DNA of 64,000 nt from Athripsodes cinereus (lineage: Eukaryota > Arthropoda > Insecta > Trichoptera > Leptoceridae). Where the stretch lies: the NCBI GenBank assembly GCA_947579605.1, contig OX388317.1:20231384-20295383 (forward strand). Direction: 5' to 3'. The number at the start of each line of letters is the position of its first letter. Within the stretch, counting starts at the first letter, position 1. The notes below the pieces were generated by a model that was not told the DNA's origin, did not search any database, and worked only from the letters and a program-made list of their open reading frames with translations. This document shows positions 50,616-61,698 of the stretch, one piece after another. Made by a program: the position numbers and the translations under genes.

Positions 50616-51323
50616 TGATAAAAACCTTTCAGTATTTTATTAGATAATGTGATTTGAAAGATTATTCCGACTCAATTGTGTTTTTTAATGAAACTTTGAC
50701 ACAAGTCTCCCTAAATAGGTAGGTACCTAGTCTTTCAAATAATGCAACAAGTTTTATATGTTCCAAAATTTATGGTTAAAAAATGCGTTTTATAATGGTT
50801 ATTCAGACAATAAATATCTTTGATTTAGTCAATCTCATTCAAATCGTCGTTTATTTTCAAGATAACAAATATTTGATAGTTTAGTATTTCACATTAAGCT
50901 CACATCCAAAGTAAGCTTCTTAATTTAAACCGCAGACTTCAGTAGGAAATTCTTTATTTTCTTCAATTTATTGACTGAGCTTTTGAACTGTTCAGGTACA
51001 AACATTACTTTACATTGAACACGACAAAGGTTACAAGAATGCATGGTCTGACCTAAGCCAACAAAATGCACTTTACTACCTACATAAAAGTTAAAATATT
51101 GTAGAGATTCAAAAAGGTAAGCTCCTACCTACTGATGTTCGAGCTTTGCAATGAACACAGTATATGTATGTATGATTATACTCGTGTGTGTTATGTAGTA
51201 ACGAAAATAAGCTCCGGAGTATCTTCGAAATCTTTCAGTTATCTTTTACAGTCTTGCTACGGCACTTAATTAAATGACTCTCGATCTTTTTTGCCTCGTA
51301 AGAAAAGTGGCGTTAGTTTGATT
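50616..51323. other. AT-rich spacer
   Basis: No gene recognised. Confidence 0.45.
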
Positions 51324-51475
51324 TGTCGACCGACGGTTCTTGGTAGAAGTTTATTATAATGATAATAAAGTTAAAGAAATAAAGTATGCAGTAATTCTAC
51401 CGATGGCTCAATTATTAATTTGCGAGCTGGCTTTCAAAAGCTTTCGCTCTTAGAGTCATGCGATCGTAAAGTAAT
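51324..51475 (+). repeat. Repeat family B, nearly complete
   Basis: TGTCGACCGACGGTTCTTGG starts it, and GCGAGCTGGCTTTCAAAAGC then TTTCGCTCTTAGAGTCATGC ends it. The middle is diverged from 61927-62058. Confidence 0.7.
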
Positions 51476-51767
51476 ACTAAAACTATACATAAATTACTAT
51501 ACATTTTGTTTCATTTCAATTTATTATTTGTTTTTTATATTTTTTAAAGTCTTTAAAGCTTGATCTGTAAGTTTTCGAATATTTTGTAAAGTTATACATC
51601 AAACATTTACATAAGTAAAATAGAATCTTCAAATGGCTTCCAGTTTTGAAACCCAAATGTTATGATAAGGCAAAGGGGATGACCTGTGTATTTATTAATC
51701 GACAGACTGTTCCACCTATGGGAAATGCGTGACTGTACAGATAGATGAAAAGTTTTGAGTTTGAGAA
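51476..51767. other. AT-rich spacer
   Basis: Nothing recognised. Confidence 0.35.
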
Positions 51768-51954
51768 CTGAGGCCTGAGTCAAACACACATTTTAGCGTT
51801 ACGTTTTCGTTCCGTTTCAATTTCAAAGTGTCAATTTTCGTAACTATTGTGTATCTTAGCAACGAAATTGACACTTGCTCACAACGTCGTCTGAAATTCA
51901 AACGCTAACGGAACGAAAACGTAACGTGAAAATGTGTGTTGACTCAGGCCTCAG
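51768..51954. mobile_element. Foldback MITE (187 bp)
   Basis: The left CTGAGGCCTGAGTCAAACAC, then ACATTTTAGCGTTACGTTTT and CGTTCCGTT, pairs with the right end ACGGAACGAAAACGTAACGT, then GTTGACTCAGGCCTCAG. The inner parts also pair partly (GTGTCAATTTCG with CGAAATTGACAC). No coding capacity and no second copy here. Confidence 0.8.
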
Positions 51955-52199
51955 ACCTGTTATTATTATATTGGATGATTTATTCGGCGTCGTTTAATGG
52001 AGTATCCATCTCAAGGGCGCGGGAAACTATGTTGGAAGAGCGAAGTCTTCAGCTTGCCTGTTATAGGTATTATTGTGATGTTGTAAATTGGATGCAGACA
52101 GTTCAGGATTAGCCAACACAAATAGAAAAACAGGAAGATTTTATCGAAGAGTAGCCTGGAGTGGAATAAGAAGAAAAATGTAAATTTAAATAACAAATA
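51955..52199. other. Spacer
   Basis: Nothing recognised. Confidence 0.35.
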
Positions 52200-52385
52200 A
52201 AATATGATTTTAGGTTTTACTATTCACTTTATTATAGAGAGTGACCTAGGTCTTGACATGCAATGTCGTTTTCAAAATAAGCCTCAGTTTGTATAATTAT
52301 AGAATTAAGAAAAAATATAGTTTGATAATGACATCGCATATCGAAACCTAGATCACTATATATTAAAGTATACAAATAGAAAAAG
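52200..52385. mobile_element. Foldback element, family F (copy 2)
   Basis: ATTCACTTTATTATAGAGAG, then TGACCTAGGTCTTGACATGC and AATGTCGT, pair with ATGACATCGCATATCGAAAC, then CTAGATCACTATATATTAAA. Arms are diverged but the same as those at 57336. Confidence 0.7.
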
Positions 52386-52870
52386 ATTAAATTAATTTTT
52401 ATTTGTTATTACCAGATAATATGAAGATTTACATTATATTAATACCGATAAAATAATCCAAGTATGTAGAAATGTGTTTCAAAACTAAATATTAAGAGTG
52501 AACAATATTGAATATAAAATCTTTAATATTTTTTGTAAGAACTATAAGAAACTTGCTTTACGTCCCGGGACCACTTTAACTTGTAATTTGATTCTTTATT
52601 TACTCAGTTGCTCGAGTGGTGTTGTTTGTAAGTAGATTATTATAATAAAACACATAACTTACGAACATAATAATAATATACCTACTTATTTTATATTATT
52701 TAATCATAATCTTGCATGCTGCTTCCCATCTATTATTGAACAATACACCCGCCAACTACCCACAATGATGAATGAGTACACTATGCTGTTGCTCTGTCAC
52801 TGTGAACCATCTCATCTAGGGTAACGGCAAACGCAAGAACTAAAACTTTCGTTTTTCTACTACTACAACC
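52386..52870. other. AT-rich spacer
   Basis: Nothing recognised. Confidence 0.4.
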
Positions 52871-53160
52871 ACACACCACGGCATATCAGACTAGCCACGT
52901 ATATCAAACATGCAAGCGTTCATTATAAACATTCATATATTTGAAAAAGTTTAAACAAATTCCATATTTGAATATTATATCTTAGAGTTCTTCTTCGACG
53001 ATGCTCTTTTAATACACCAATAGATTCACTCATTTATAGCATCAAGGTGTTTCCTTCAAATGAGATAACCAGCGGATCAGCTTTGCGTAGTAAACATGCA
53101 AGTTGTTCTCTACGTGTCAATGATAGTTTAACATTCGTCTTCATTGCAAAATTTAAAGAA
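52871..53160 (-). repeat. Two diverged fragments of repeat family A
   Basis: 52873-52920 (ACACCACGGCATATCAGACT then AACATGCAAG) and 53038-53160 (GATAACCAGCGGATCAGCTT, TAAACATGCAAGTTGTTCTC, TCATTGCAAAATTTAAAG). Both are 3' halves. Confidence 0.5.
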
Positions 53161-54126
53161 AAAAAAAATGATAAAAATCTTTGTTATTAACATGTGTTTT
53201 GAATAATTTGAACAAAATAAAGCGTACTTAACATACTCTAAAATACATTTTTAATAATTTATATACCTACTTAGTCCAGAGTCTAATCGGTTTTGACAAT
53301 GAGAATTATTATTTAGAACCCAATATAGACATGTTCAGTTTTAGGATAAAGACAAATGAATGCGACGTTCATTTGCGCTTAGTTTGTAATATGTGCATTT
53401 ATTTACGGTTTGCTGCAATTTTAAAAATATTTATGCTCTATGGAAATGTTTTAAGAAATTAAATTTAATTTGATTTACTGTAAGTAAATGCCATAGATAT
53501 AAGATAAATAGATAAAAGTATAGTGAAAACAAAACAAAACGATTTGAAATTTAAAATATTGTGTAATTTAAAATATCAATCTTCAATTAAAACAATAAAT
53601 GAAGGAACATCAAAATTAAATGATTTATTAAAAAAGTACCCAACATTAGCGCCACATTTCTGGCAATAAATATTGTTCAAACTTTACAATGAATGAACTT
53701 GAGTTTGAACTCCGTTTCACTGATCTACAGTACAAACAAACCATTGAGTGTATTGTAGCTGTACTGTTTCAACAAATGGCGTTGTACTGTGGAAGATCAT
53801 TGTACTACTGAAGGCGGTCGACCACCCTAAGTAAATAAAAGTCTTATTTGAATGCTGAATGAAGTACCGTTGTAATACAATCCTTTGTATATTTAACTAT
53901 GAAATTGTTTAACAGTGTTTTTGTGCTCTGAAGTAATATGTGTATAATATTTTATTATTACTAGCTTTCTTACCCGGTGCTCTCTGGAAATAAATAATAG
54001 ATAAAATTAAATAATATCTTATATAACTTTTTTATTTTGTTTTACTCTTTTTTGTTCCATCTCATTCCATTAATCATGTTAATCTTATTTTTTTTTTATT
54101 TTCACTTTGATTTAAGTATTTATTGA
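53161..54126. other. AT-rich DNA with no supported gene
   Basis: A slightly less AT-rich stretch at 53690-53830 shows ATTGTAGCTGTACTG-type local repeats. No gene is visible. Confidence 0.4.
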
Positions 54127-54372
54127 TCCCGTGGAGCACCCGGTAAAGAATTGGTCTCCCACTCTTCTGCGTAAGTTTTCGAGTGTCCTGTAAAAGGCAG
54201 GTGTTCGAAAAAAATAAGACATTTTACATCTTAAATTCAGCGATGAGGCTTGCCACCCATCCTGAATGTATTGATTTTATACTGGCACCAAGAGGACAGT
54301 TTGCATGTTTCTTACATGCAGCTGATCTGCTGGCTACCCCACTTGTGGGTTATGCCGTGATGGTATAGTATA
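54127..54372 (+). repeat. Repeat family A, full-length copy
   Basis: Complete from ATCCCGTGGAGCACCCGGTA to CCCCACTTGTGGGTTATGCC, then GTGATGGTATAGTATAGTAT. It differs from 32148-32395 at only a few sites (for example ATGAGGCTTGCC, CACCAAGAGGAC) and ends in the TATAG tandem tail. Confidence 0.95.
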
Positions 54373-54454
54373 GTATAATATAGTATTTTATTTTACTTTG
54401 TTATTGTATTTATTTTGATTTACTGAAGATCCTTGTTGTGAGCAAATACCCATA

Positions 54455-54760
54455 CGTTGGGCTAATTGGAAGACATCGCGCTTCTGCGATAAACTCGCCA
54501 ATTGCAGAAAATTCTGTGTTCAGTATTAATGTTGTCATGTTTTTTTCTATTGTACACTATTTTTGTGTTTTTTTTATTATTATTATACGTGTGTTTAGTA
54601 ATGAAATTATCACTGAAAACACGAACATTGCTCTTGCATTTACATTTACCTATTACACAATGAGAAATGTGTCAATTATTCCTTAACTCCTGTTGAATTG
54701 CGAGATATTGCAGAAAAAAAATCTGTCAATGATAACGCCATGAATAAAATATAATGTTTT
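54455..54760 (+). repeat. Repeat family C, diverged long copy
   Basis: GTTGGGCTAATTGGAAGACA, TCGCGCTTCTGCGATAAACT and CGCCAATTGCAG begin it. A longer AT-rich body runs to GATAACGCCATGAATAAAAT near 54730-54755. A reverse scrap follows at 54872-54925 (GGGAGAGTTTTTCGCTACAT). Confidence 0.55.
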
Positions 54761-54871
54761 TTATTTCTCAATTTATAAATAATTATATAAATTTATGCAT
54801 TTTCCTTACGTTGGATACAACATCGATCATTAAAAAGTCTCAAAAAAATTATCAGTTTTACAATTCCATCT

Positions 54872-54930
54872 ACAGAGGGAGAGTTTTTCGCTACATTGCA
54901 ATATCTTCTAACTCGAACTTAAATATTTTA
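54872..54930 (-). repeat. Repeat family C head, reverse
   Basis: AGAGGGAGAGTTTTTCGCTA, then CATTGCAATATCTTCTAACT, is the complement of the family C head. Confidence 0.55.
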
Positions 54931-55724
54931 TTAATGAAAAAAATTTTTTGATATAATTACTCGTGATTTTATTCTACAATGTAGATACCTTTTCTAATCA
55001 ATATTATTCAAAATAGGTAGACACCTTACATGCATATATACATATATAACACATGCAAGAAATAAGGACAAATTATAATTATTTTCCATCATATTATTAT
55101 AACCATAATACCGAATATACTTCGTTATAAATTATTGACGTGGACAATAATCGCAGACAGTGTAAAATATCATATAAACTATAAAATAAGAAATTTACAA
55201 AACATGCATATACAAACAAACATACCTACTTCCGTTTATGACTTTTGAAAACAAAATAAGTACACACCTACTAAAATATTTATATGAGAATATTCTCTTT
55301 GTTTAAATATGATCCTTTATATTATGAACGTATGAAAAACTTCAAAACGCTTCGTTTATATAAAAATCTACAGGGAATTATGATAAAAAATGAATGAATT
55401 ATTATGTGTTTTCGCCTACTCATTCATTCATTCTTTTAATAATTTTAAGTAGATGGGTATATCTCCATCATTTATTCACGGTAACAATTCCCTTGATAGA
55501 AAAAATATAAAAACATATTAAGTAAGTATTAGCACTTGTGATATTAATGTCTAGGTCTAGGACGTTTAACGAGATGGTACTAGGTTTTAACTATAAATAA
55601 TAATAATAATAGTTTTATTAAACACAAATATCATTTACAATAATTGAACAATAAAATAATACATTTTTTTCCTAATACAATTACTCCCCAAAATTGAGTG
55701 TAGATCGTGCTTTGGGGAGAATGA
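54931..55724. other. AT-rich spacer
   Basis: No gene recognised. Ends in AT-rich DNA leading into a SINE (55600-55724 may be its extended tail). Confidence 0.45.
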
Positions 55725-55865
55725 AAGTAAGTAGATCTTAATTGAAAAAAAAAAAATTAAATACAAGCCTGAATACTCTCAAAGTAAGCATCTCGTGAAG
55801 GAGAAATAAGTTGGCTGCCGTAGGATTTGAACCCCTGACTGACTGAGAATATTTTAGTATGTATG
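55725..55865 (-). mobile_element. tRNA-derived SINE, family 3 (copy 1)
   Basis: Read on the minus strand, CAGTCAGTCAGGGGTTCAAA then TCCTACGGCAGCC (B-box GGTTCAAATCC) is followed by TTATTTCTCCTTCACGAGAT, then ACTTTGAGAGTATTCAGGCT and an A/T-rich tail. The tRNA-like 5' part is cut off. The copy at 56340 keeps it. Confidence 0.75.
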
Positions 55866-56081
55866 TGTGCACTTACTATGTTCATTAAATGTTAACCATC
55901 ATAGTCAAACAAATTAATGAAACTTTCATTTTGTTTTATTGGGCCCATGTGTTTCATGTGCTAATATTCTGCCCTATGAATTTTTTTAATAAAAAAGTGT
56001 TTTGAACTTTCAAATACGTTATCTTTAGTAACGCAAGTAAACAGGTTATTAATACCTATTTTTTACGAATTTGTATTTTAT
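55866..56081. other. AT-rich spacer
   Basis: Nothing recognised. Confidence 0.35.
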
Positions 56082-56330
56082 TCGTGGAGTCCTCGGCTAC
56101 GGAAAGTCTCCACTCTTTTCTGTAAATTTTCGAGTGTCCCTTTAAAGGCATATCCACTTCTCAGTTCCATGACTCAGAAAACATCACAAACAAGACACTT
56201 AATAATTATCTTAGATTCTGCGATGAAGTATGCCACCCATCCAGAATGTCTTTTTTTATTGGCACAAATAGAACAACCTACATGTATACTGGCTACTCCA
56301 TTTGTAGGATTTATGCCGTGATGGTATAGT
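56082..56330 (+). repeat. Repeat family A, full-length diverged copy
   Basis: TTCGTGGAGTCCTCGGCTAC, CCACTCTTTTCTGTAAATTT, TCGAGTGTCCCTTTAAAGGC, ATTCTGCGATGAAGTATGCC, ACCCATCCAGAATGTC and GCCGTGATGGTATAG. The hairpin is degraded (CTCCATTTGTAGGAT). A SINE follows within 15 bp. Confidence 0.8.
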
Positions 56331-56339
56331 TATAATAGT

Positions 56340-56500
56340 AGTTGATCTTAATTTAAAAAAAAAAACTTAAATACAAGCCTGAATACTCTCAAAGTAAGCA
56401 TGTCGTGAAGGAGAAATAAGTTGGCTGTCGTAGGATTTGAACCCCTGACTGATTGAAAATCGTTGTTCCACCGTAAAGCTACTGACCACTTCAAATATTA
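56340..56500 (-). mobile_element. tRNA-derived SINE, family 3 (copy 2)
   Basis: The minus strand reads GTGGTCAGTAGCTTTACGGT, GGAACAACGATTTTCAATCA, GTCAGGGGTTCAAATCCTAC, then the same body as copy 1 (AAGTAAGCATGTCGTGAAGG on the plus strand) and a poly(A)-like end. The tRNA-like A and B boxes are both visible. Confidence 0.82.
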
Positions 56501-57335
56501 CATGAAAGATCATAAAATAACTCAATATATGAATAATTTACCAAATGCTCGATTCTCATAGAACACGAAATACCAAGTATAAGGAAATCGGTATGTGTTC
56601 AGTGTTTGAACCGTCGCGATCTTTATTATTAACACAGTATGAAAGATGAAAACCTTTTACTTAGAGGAAAAGGAATTTTATTTCGGGGTAAAGATTTATT
56701 GAATCAGAATAGCAAAGTATTCATTCAGCGATCGTACCAAGATATGTACGTAGCATAAGGTACTATTATATAAATAATGTTGATAGCAGCAATAGGTACT
56801 TAATGTATTACGCTACGTTCATATCAAATGCTTTTGGATGTTATAGTAGCAGGAGAACTCTAATGGATTACCTTGCAGGGAGAGTAGAGGTAATCAATCA
56901 CGGTACAAATTTACCAGAAACGAGAGCTTGCATTTCTAAAGCACCTCTCTTCGAGCTTTCGTTGCCAATCGGAAGTCGATTCAACTGCGAATTTTATGGA
57001 ATGCTTTGTAACGTGAAGACGCCGTGAGAGGTTTCACGAGTTTTATTTAGCTTAATTATGTATTTATATACAATGTTTATTTATTCAGTTGAACTTCATT
57101 TATTGTAAGTATAGTCTAATCATCAATATAAAACAGCAATTAAATTTAAAAAATAATTTAAAACCGCGTAAAATGGAATACATTGAAAAAAGTTTCAATT
57201 GACTTATTTTATGTTATTTTTCAACAACTTCGATAAATGTAATTATCTCCAACTATGGAAGCTTTCTAAGGACTCTCCATACTATATTATTGTTTTGGGG
57301 TTTATTTTGTAAAGCTATACATACAATTGTAAAAT
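56501..57335. other. Spacer with an unassigned 74-codon frame
   Basis: The frame at 56803-57027 (plus) includes a less AT-rich 170-bp part reading GTNLPETRACISKAPLFELS then LPIGSRFNCEFYG. I do not recognise it. It may be a host exon, a retroelement scrap or chance. No clear splice signals or second copy support a call. Confidence 0.35.
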
Positions 57336-57480
57336 AAAGTTTATAGTTTTACTCGCACTTTGTTACAATGATCCGGGTATCGACATTTGGTGCCGATTTT
57401 TAATATTCGATATCTACACCAAAGACATTGAATATCGAAACATGGGTCACCTTAAGAAAGTGCTAGTAAAAAGTTAAAAA
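57336..57480. mobile_element. Foldback element, family F (copy 3)
   Basis: AGTTTTACTCGCACTTTGTT, then ACAATGATCCGGGTATCGAC, pairs with GACATTGAATATCGAAACAT, then GGGTCACCTTAAGAAAGTGC and TAGTAAAAAGTTAAAAACTC. Same arms as 52200 and 18640. Confidence 0.78.
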
Positions 57481-58554
57481 CTCTATTTTTTTAACTTTCT
57501 ATACTTAAAAACCTTTACTTGTCTGCAGATGATACACCCACTGATGGAAGACAGCTCGAGCCCTGGAGATCTTATTTTGGCAAAGGACAATACATGTCTG
57601 TTGCTGCTCATTGGAGTAATAGGATTAAGATCAGATTGTGAAAAGTAGGTACTTCATTTTTAAGTAATTCTTCACTTTTCAACATTGATAAGATCAAGAG
57701 ACTAAGATCAGTCATTCATCAGCACAAATAATCTCGGAATTGTAATAACAAAGTTTTCAATTCGTTTACATGTTTCGATCGTTATGGAAATATATTATCA
57801 AACATCACCTTTACATATTTTGTACTATGGAAACATCAGCTATGCTAGAAGATACATACGTAGTTCAGTAGACAATAAAATAATATTTTGCGCATACATT
57901 TCACATTTCTGAATAACAATAATATCATTCCTTGAAGATTTTACAATTGTTCATATGCATTTTGTGATTTTGTCCAGAAAGTGCCCGGAAGTTCTCATAT
58001 AAAAGCGATTTTTAATAGGCGTAAGTAATATTTGTCGTCCATATAATGAATACACTTTGTAAATCATGAGCGTGTAATTCCAATTTCCCAAATTTAATGT
58101 TGCTGGTCAATTCAAGTCTATACATGTTAATTTTCCATGTGAGGACTTTTTTTAGGTCACAGATTCCAAAATTTGCTAATTTCCCTGATACACAAAATGT
58201 GTATCCCCTGTCACCAGATTTTCAAAAAGGTATGAGAATATTCCATAATATTTTTCATTGTGTTGAAGACAATTTTCACGATCCCGGAAATTTATTTTCG
58301 CTGCCCCATCAGGCATTAATTTTATAGTCCTTTATTTTTTCCCAGCTTAAATTGCTCCTAGATTGGCCCTCGATTACACTGTACAGAGTCATTACGTTGC
58401 GTTTGATCAAAAACTGTACCTATTTCATTTTGTGAGGAATAACTATGATTTTATAAACATTGTGCGCACACATGTTCAAAAGATATGACCTAATCATTCA
58501 AGTAGCAGAAATATTTTTGAAAAGTTGAAAAGTGATATATCATCGTTTGTATCA
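57481..58554. other. AT-rich DNA with no supported gene
   Basis: The 76-codon plus frame at 58097-58327 has no recognised motif. Confidence 0.45.
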
Positions 58555-58745
58555 CCATCACGCCGCTGCCCTTGCGGGGTAGACAGAAAGGATCAAGCGC
58601 CATTTACTTCTACCCTTGCAAACATAGTTTTGGTCGGTTAGTCCTTCCGGCTGCCCACTTATGGCGCCTCTGGTGTGGAAAAGATTTGACATTTGCGCTG
58701 TCCGGATAGTCGGTGTGTCTCCTTGAATATCCTTGCATATCATAA
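58555..58745 (-). mobile_element. LINE 3'-end fragment (subfamily II), 5' rearranged
   Basis: CACCATCACGCCGCTGCCCT, then TGCGGGGTAGACAGAAAGGA, is the reversed LINE terminus. The last codons read CKGRSKWRLILSVYPARAAA then TGA. Upstream of it the sequence switches to an unrelated block (GGCTGCCCACTTATGGCGCC), so the copy is chimeric or truncated. Confidence 0.7.
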
Positions 58746-59171
58746 TCTTCCGTCGCTTAATTTACCTTATTCTGGTAAACATAATATTTACAACTACTAA
58801 AATAACAAAATACCTACCGATAAAACCATAAAGGCACCGTTTGAGGTTTTTTACACAAATTGAACTACATGTTTATAAGTCAGCATAACCAGAGTATTCT
58901 TAGGTTTAAATAGTGTGTTTAGACTTGTTTCTTTATGAACGAATCATACAGTAAGAACAAAATACTTTTTGGTTTAACATCACAATTCCGGATACTTTTC
59001 AAACAATGCGGTATACCCAAAACTACATCAGCTATATTTTACGATTTTTGCCAATAAAGCATCTCGGAGAAATGTATATTATAATGTGATAGGTATGTAT
59101 TTTTATATCTTACATTATTTCAGATGTAACTACGTGATAGAAAAATATCGAATCGTATGTTCCATGCCAAT
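58746..59171. other. AT-rich spacer
   Basis: Nothing recognised. Confidence 0.4.
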
Positions 59172-59411
59172 GAATCACGCCACTTCTCTTGCGGGGTAGG
59201 CAAAAAGGATCGAGCGCCACTTCCTTCTATCCTTGCATACATCTTTCGCTTCCGTCACTGTCATATAATTCCTCATGCATGCTCTTCTGTTCAATGTGCT
59301 CAACCCGTGACCGTCCTGTAGAATTTGATTTAAATGATATTGCCATTTGTTCCTCGGACGTCCAAGTCTCCGAGCACCACTCCTCTCAGCCAAATATATC
59401 TTCTTGATCAT
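59172..59411 (-). mobile_element. LINE 3'-end fragment (subfamily II)
   Basis: The 78-codon minus frame reads KKIYLAERSGARRLGRPRNK, WQYHLNQILQDGHGLSTLNR and RACMRNYMTVTEAKDVCKDR, then WRSILFAYPAREVA and TGA. It is clearly homologous to 49463-49725, with which it shares the SEA/LAER-x-GARRxGRPR and KDRRKW blocks. The terminus reversed is AATCACGCCACTTCTCTTGC. Confidence 0.85.
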
Positions 59412-60279
59412 TCTGTCCTCATTAACTCTTTACACGTGCCCAAACTATCTTAACTTATTCACATTCATCCTTGTAATTACACCAACTTTCATTTTCTGTT
59501 ACGCACACAATCTCTCAGACTTTTGATATTTTAAATAATAAAATTAAACCAGTTTAACTCGATTCGTTAGCATCGTAACACATTTCCTGTTTCCCACTAA
59601 AGCGAATTTCCACTGTCTGCTGGTTGTCTTAATGAGGTTTCTGTTGAGTATTCTTTATACTGTATTCTAAATATTCTTTATAGCGATATTTTGTTTATAT
59701 GTCTATGTCAATTCTAATAAACCAGCCAAAAATTTACTATTTAATAAATAATCTGAATGTTCATTTTTTTAAATTGAATATTGTAAAATTAAATTTGTTG
59801 ACCAAATTCAACAAGATGAAATAAAAGGCTAGAGTGAGTAGTGTGAAATTATTCCACCCTTAAGTCAAAATTTGACAAATTTAGATTACTTTCAAATATA
59901 ACCCTGTGTACTTAATAAAATAAACATTAGAATACTAATTATTCTTATGGCAATTTGTCACTTACTCGCTGTTGACCTATGTCTTTTCACTGTCACTTGG
60001 TACTGGCTTCATCAAAATTTTTATACTACATTATTTAGTTACTTACAAGCCAACCAAAATCGTTTTATTTCGATAACTAACCAAATGTCATCCGTCTGTT
60101 CTCTGAGATCTCCTATAAACTTCCGTTTCAGGATCGTTATATCTGCCATCCTCTCGTCTAAGTTTGTATATCAAGACAACCTATCTCTGATTATTGTATT
60201 TATCCAAGTAAACAAAATAACATATACCCCACACTTCTATACAATTTGTTACATATTTTCGTGGTGTCTAGTCCTACTA
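59412..60279. other. AT-rich spacer with a short antisense LINE continuation
   Basis: 59412-59520 (ATTCTGTCCTCATTAACTCT, then ACACGTGCCCAAACTATCTT) looks like diverged upstream LINE sequence in reverse (RWFGHVKR-type codons). The 129-codon plus frame at 59947-60336 starts in unique DNA and ends inside a family A copy, so it is rejected as a gene. Confidence 0.4.
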
Positions 60280-60470
60280 CACCATTATGGTATATCCCAC
60301 AAGTGGGGTAGCCAGCAGAACAGTTGCATACAATAAACACACACGCTGTCTTCTCTGTGCCAATAAAAAAATAAGACATTCAGGACGGGTTGCAAGTCTC
60401 ATCGCTGAATTTGAGATGTAAAATTCCAACACTTGCGTGGTGTCCCTAGCATAGATCTTCCGTTGTAAAT
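60280..60470 (-). repeat. Repeat family A, 3' two-thirds
   Basis: ACCATTATGGTATATCCCAC, AAGTGGGGTAGCCAGCAGAA, CATTCAGGACGGGTTGCAAG, TCTCATCGCTGAATTTGAGA and TGTAAAATTCCAACACTTGC. The 5' end is lost. Confidence 0.85.
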
Positions 60471-60494
60471 TGCAGGTATTCATCTCATCTCAAC

Positions 60495-60580
60495 ATTTTC
60501 AGTGCAGCGTTTCCACCCATCCTAAATTTCTTAATTTTATTGGCATAGAGAGGACAATTTCTATTTCACTTATTTTAGAA
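60495..60580 (+). repeat. Repeat family A central fragment
   Basis: TTTCCACCCATCCTAAATTT, then CTTAATTTTATTGGCATAGA and GAGGACAATT. Confidence 0.55.
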
Positions 60581-60612
60581 GCATTAAGTTACTATGTTAC
60601 AATTTCTATACA

Positions 60613-60847
60613 TTTTAATTTTTTTTTACTTGAATTTCTATGTTTATTTGTAACATGAATTTAAAATAGGTACTCTATCGCGATTTCAGTGTACTTACAC
60701 CATTGACAAGCTTTTTAATACTTAAGACTTATTAGTCTTGAAAAGCTCGTCAATGGTGTAGGTACACTGAAATCGCGATAGCGTATTTTAAATTCATGTA
60801 ACAAATAAACATAAAAATTCAAGTACTAAAAAAAAAAAATTTAAAAT
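60613..60847. mobile_element. Long foldback element (about 110-bp arms)
   Basis: The left arm TATGTTTATTTGTAACATGA, TTTAAAATAGGTACTCTATC, GCGATTTCAGTGTACTTACA and CCATTGACAAGCTTTT pairs with a right arm that is its near-exact complement (AAAAGCTCGTCAATGGTGTA onwards), around AAGACTTATTAGTCTT. CGCGATTTCAGTG...ACCATTGACGAGC resembles the CGCGATCGATTTCGGTAAACC...ACCATTGACGAGCG part of the Penelope-like terminus, so the two may be related. Confidence 0.85.
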
Positions 60848-60949
60848 GATAAATTCAATGTTTATTATATGCAGTCAGTCCACTGTCTACACCACTTATG
60901 GTATATGGTATAATTGTATAAATTATATATTACACATTTCAACAATTTG

Positions 60950-61095
60950 AAAAAGGTTATGGCCGGAAATCGAACCAGGGACCTCGAGACTCGGAGGCGA
61001 GTGTTACCCCTACACCACACAGGCCGTCGTTTATATGTAACATGTAAAGACAATACACACAAATTGAGCTTGTCCCAAACTACGATACGATTTTT
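60950..61095 (-). mobile_element. tRNA-derived SINE, family 2 (copies 3 and 4, partial)
   Basis: The minus strand of 60950-61032 reads ACGGCCTGTGTGGTGTAGGG, GTAACACTCGCCTCCGAGTC and CCCTGGTTCGATTTCCGGCC: a well-kept tRNA-like head with A and B boxes. 61047-61095 carries the tail of a second copy in the same orientation (ACACAAATTGAGCTTGTCCC then AAACTACGAT). A tandem or nested arrangement is likely. Anticodon-arm pairing was not convincing, so no tRNA gene is called. Confidence 0.72.
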
Positions 61096-61698
61096 TCTGA
61101 TAGATTCTTTCATTAATTAAAATCTCAAAAGCATGCTCTCCTATTCGATATGAAATAAGATTAATCTAAATTTCACTTTGTCTCTTACAAAAACAACGAA
61201 TTTTCTTAAATTAATTTAATTTGTGTATCTATATCTAGTTATACGTGGCTGAAATATAAGCATGTGCTTTATGTTGGTATTACAAATAAAAACAATATGA
61301 CAATGGTGTGGCAATACTGTTTAGGACGTACCTAACCCCTTTATGAAAAGAATACAATATTATGTAGGTATGATATTCCTATTCATGTACATACATAGGT
61401 AGGTACCTACCTAGCGCCTAACATAACCCTTAAGCGATGCATGTTATAAAAACATTGTTGTAATACGCAATGCGTAATAGAATGAAAATAATACGATATC
61501 TACTGTAACACACACCCACACATACCATCAAACTGAGGTGACCATAATTATTTTTCTGTTTAAATCCAATTTTTTGTAATCACCTTTTTTAATTTGCATG
61601 TTTGCATCACATTGAACCGGCAGATTTTTGTACCTTTTTAAGTTATGAACTATCCTTCAGGCTAGCTTGTTAAGAAGGGGCGACTAAAGGTATTCTGC
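61096..61698. other. AT-rich spacer with a TAGGTAGGTACCTACCTA palindrome
   Basis: The 18-bp palindrome at 61396-61413 is typical of simple sequence in lepidopteran genomes. No gene is visible. Confidence 0.5.

Noticed and set aside
59947..60336. 129-codon plus-strand frame as a membrane protein gene
   Set aside because: Its last part runs through the reversed end of a repeat family A copy, and no domain or conserved start is seen.
60950..61032. Genuine tRNA gene on the minus strand
   Set aside because: The B box is good, but it is followed by a SINE family 2 arrangement and I could not form a convincing cloverleaf.
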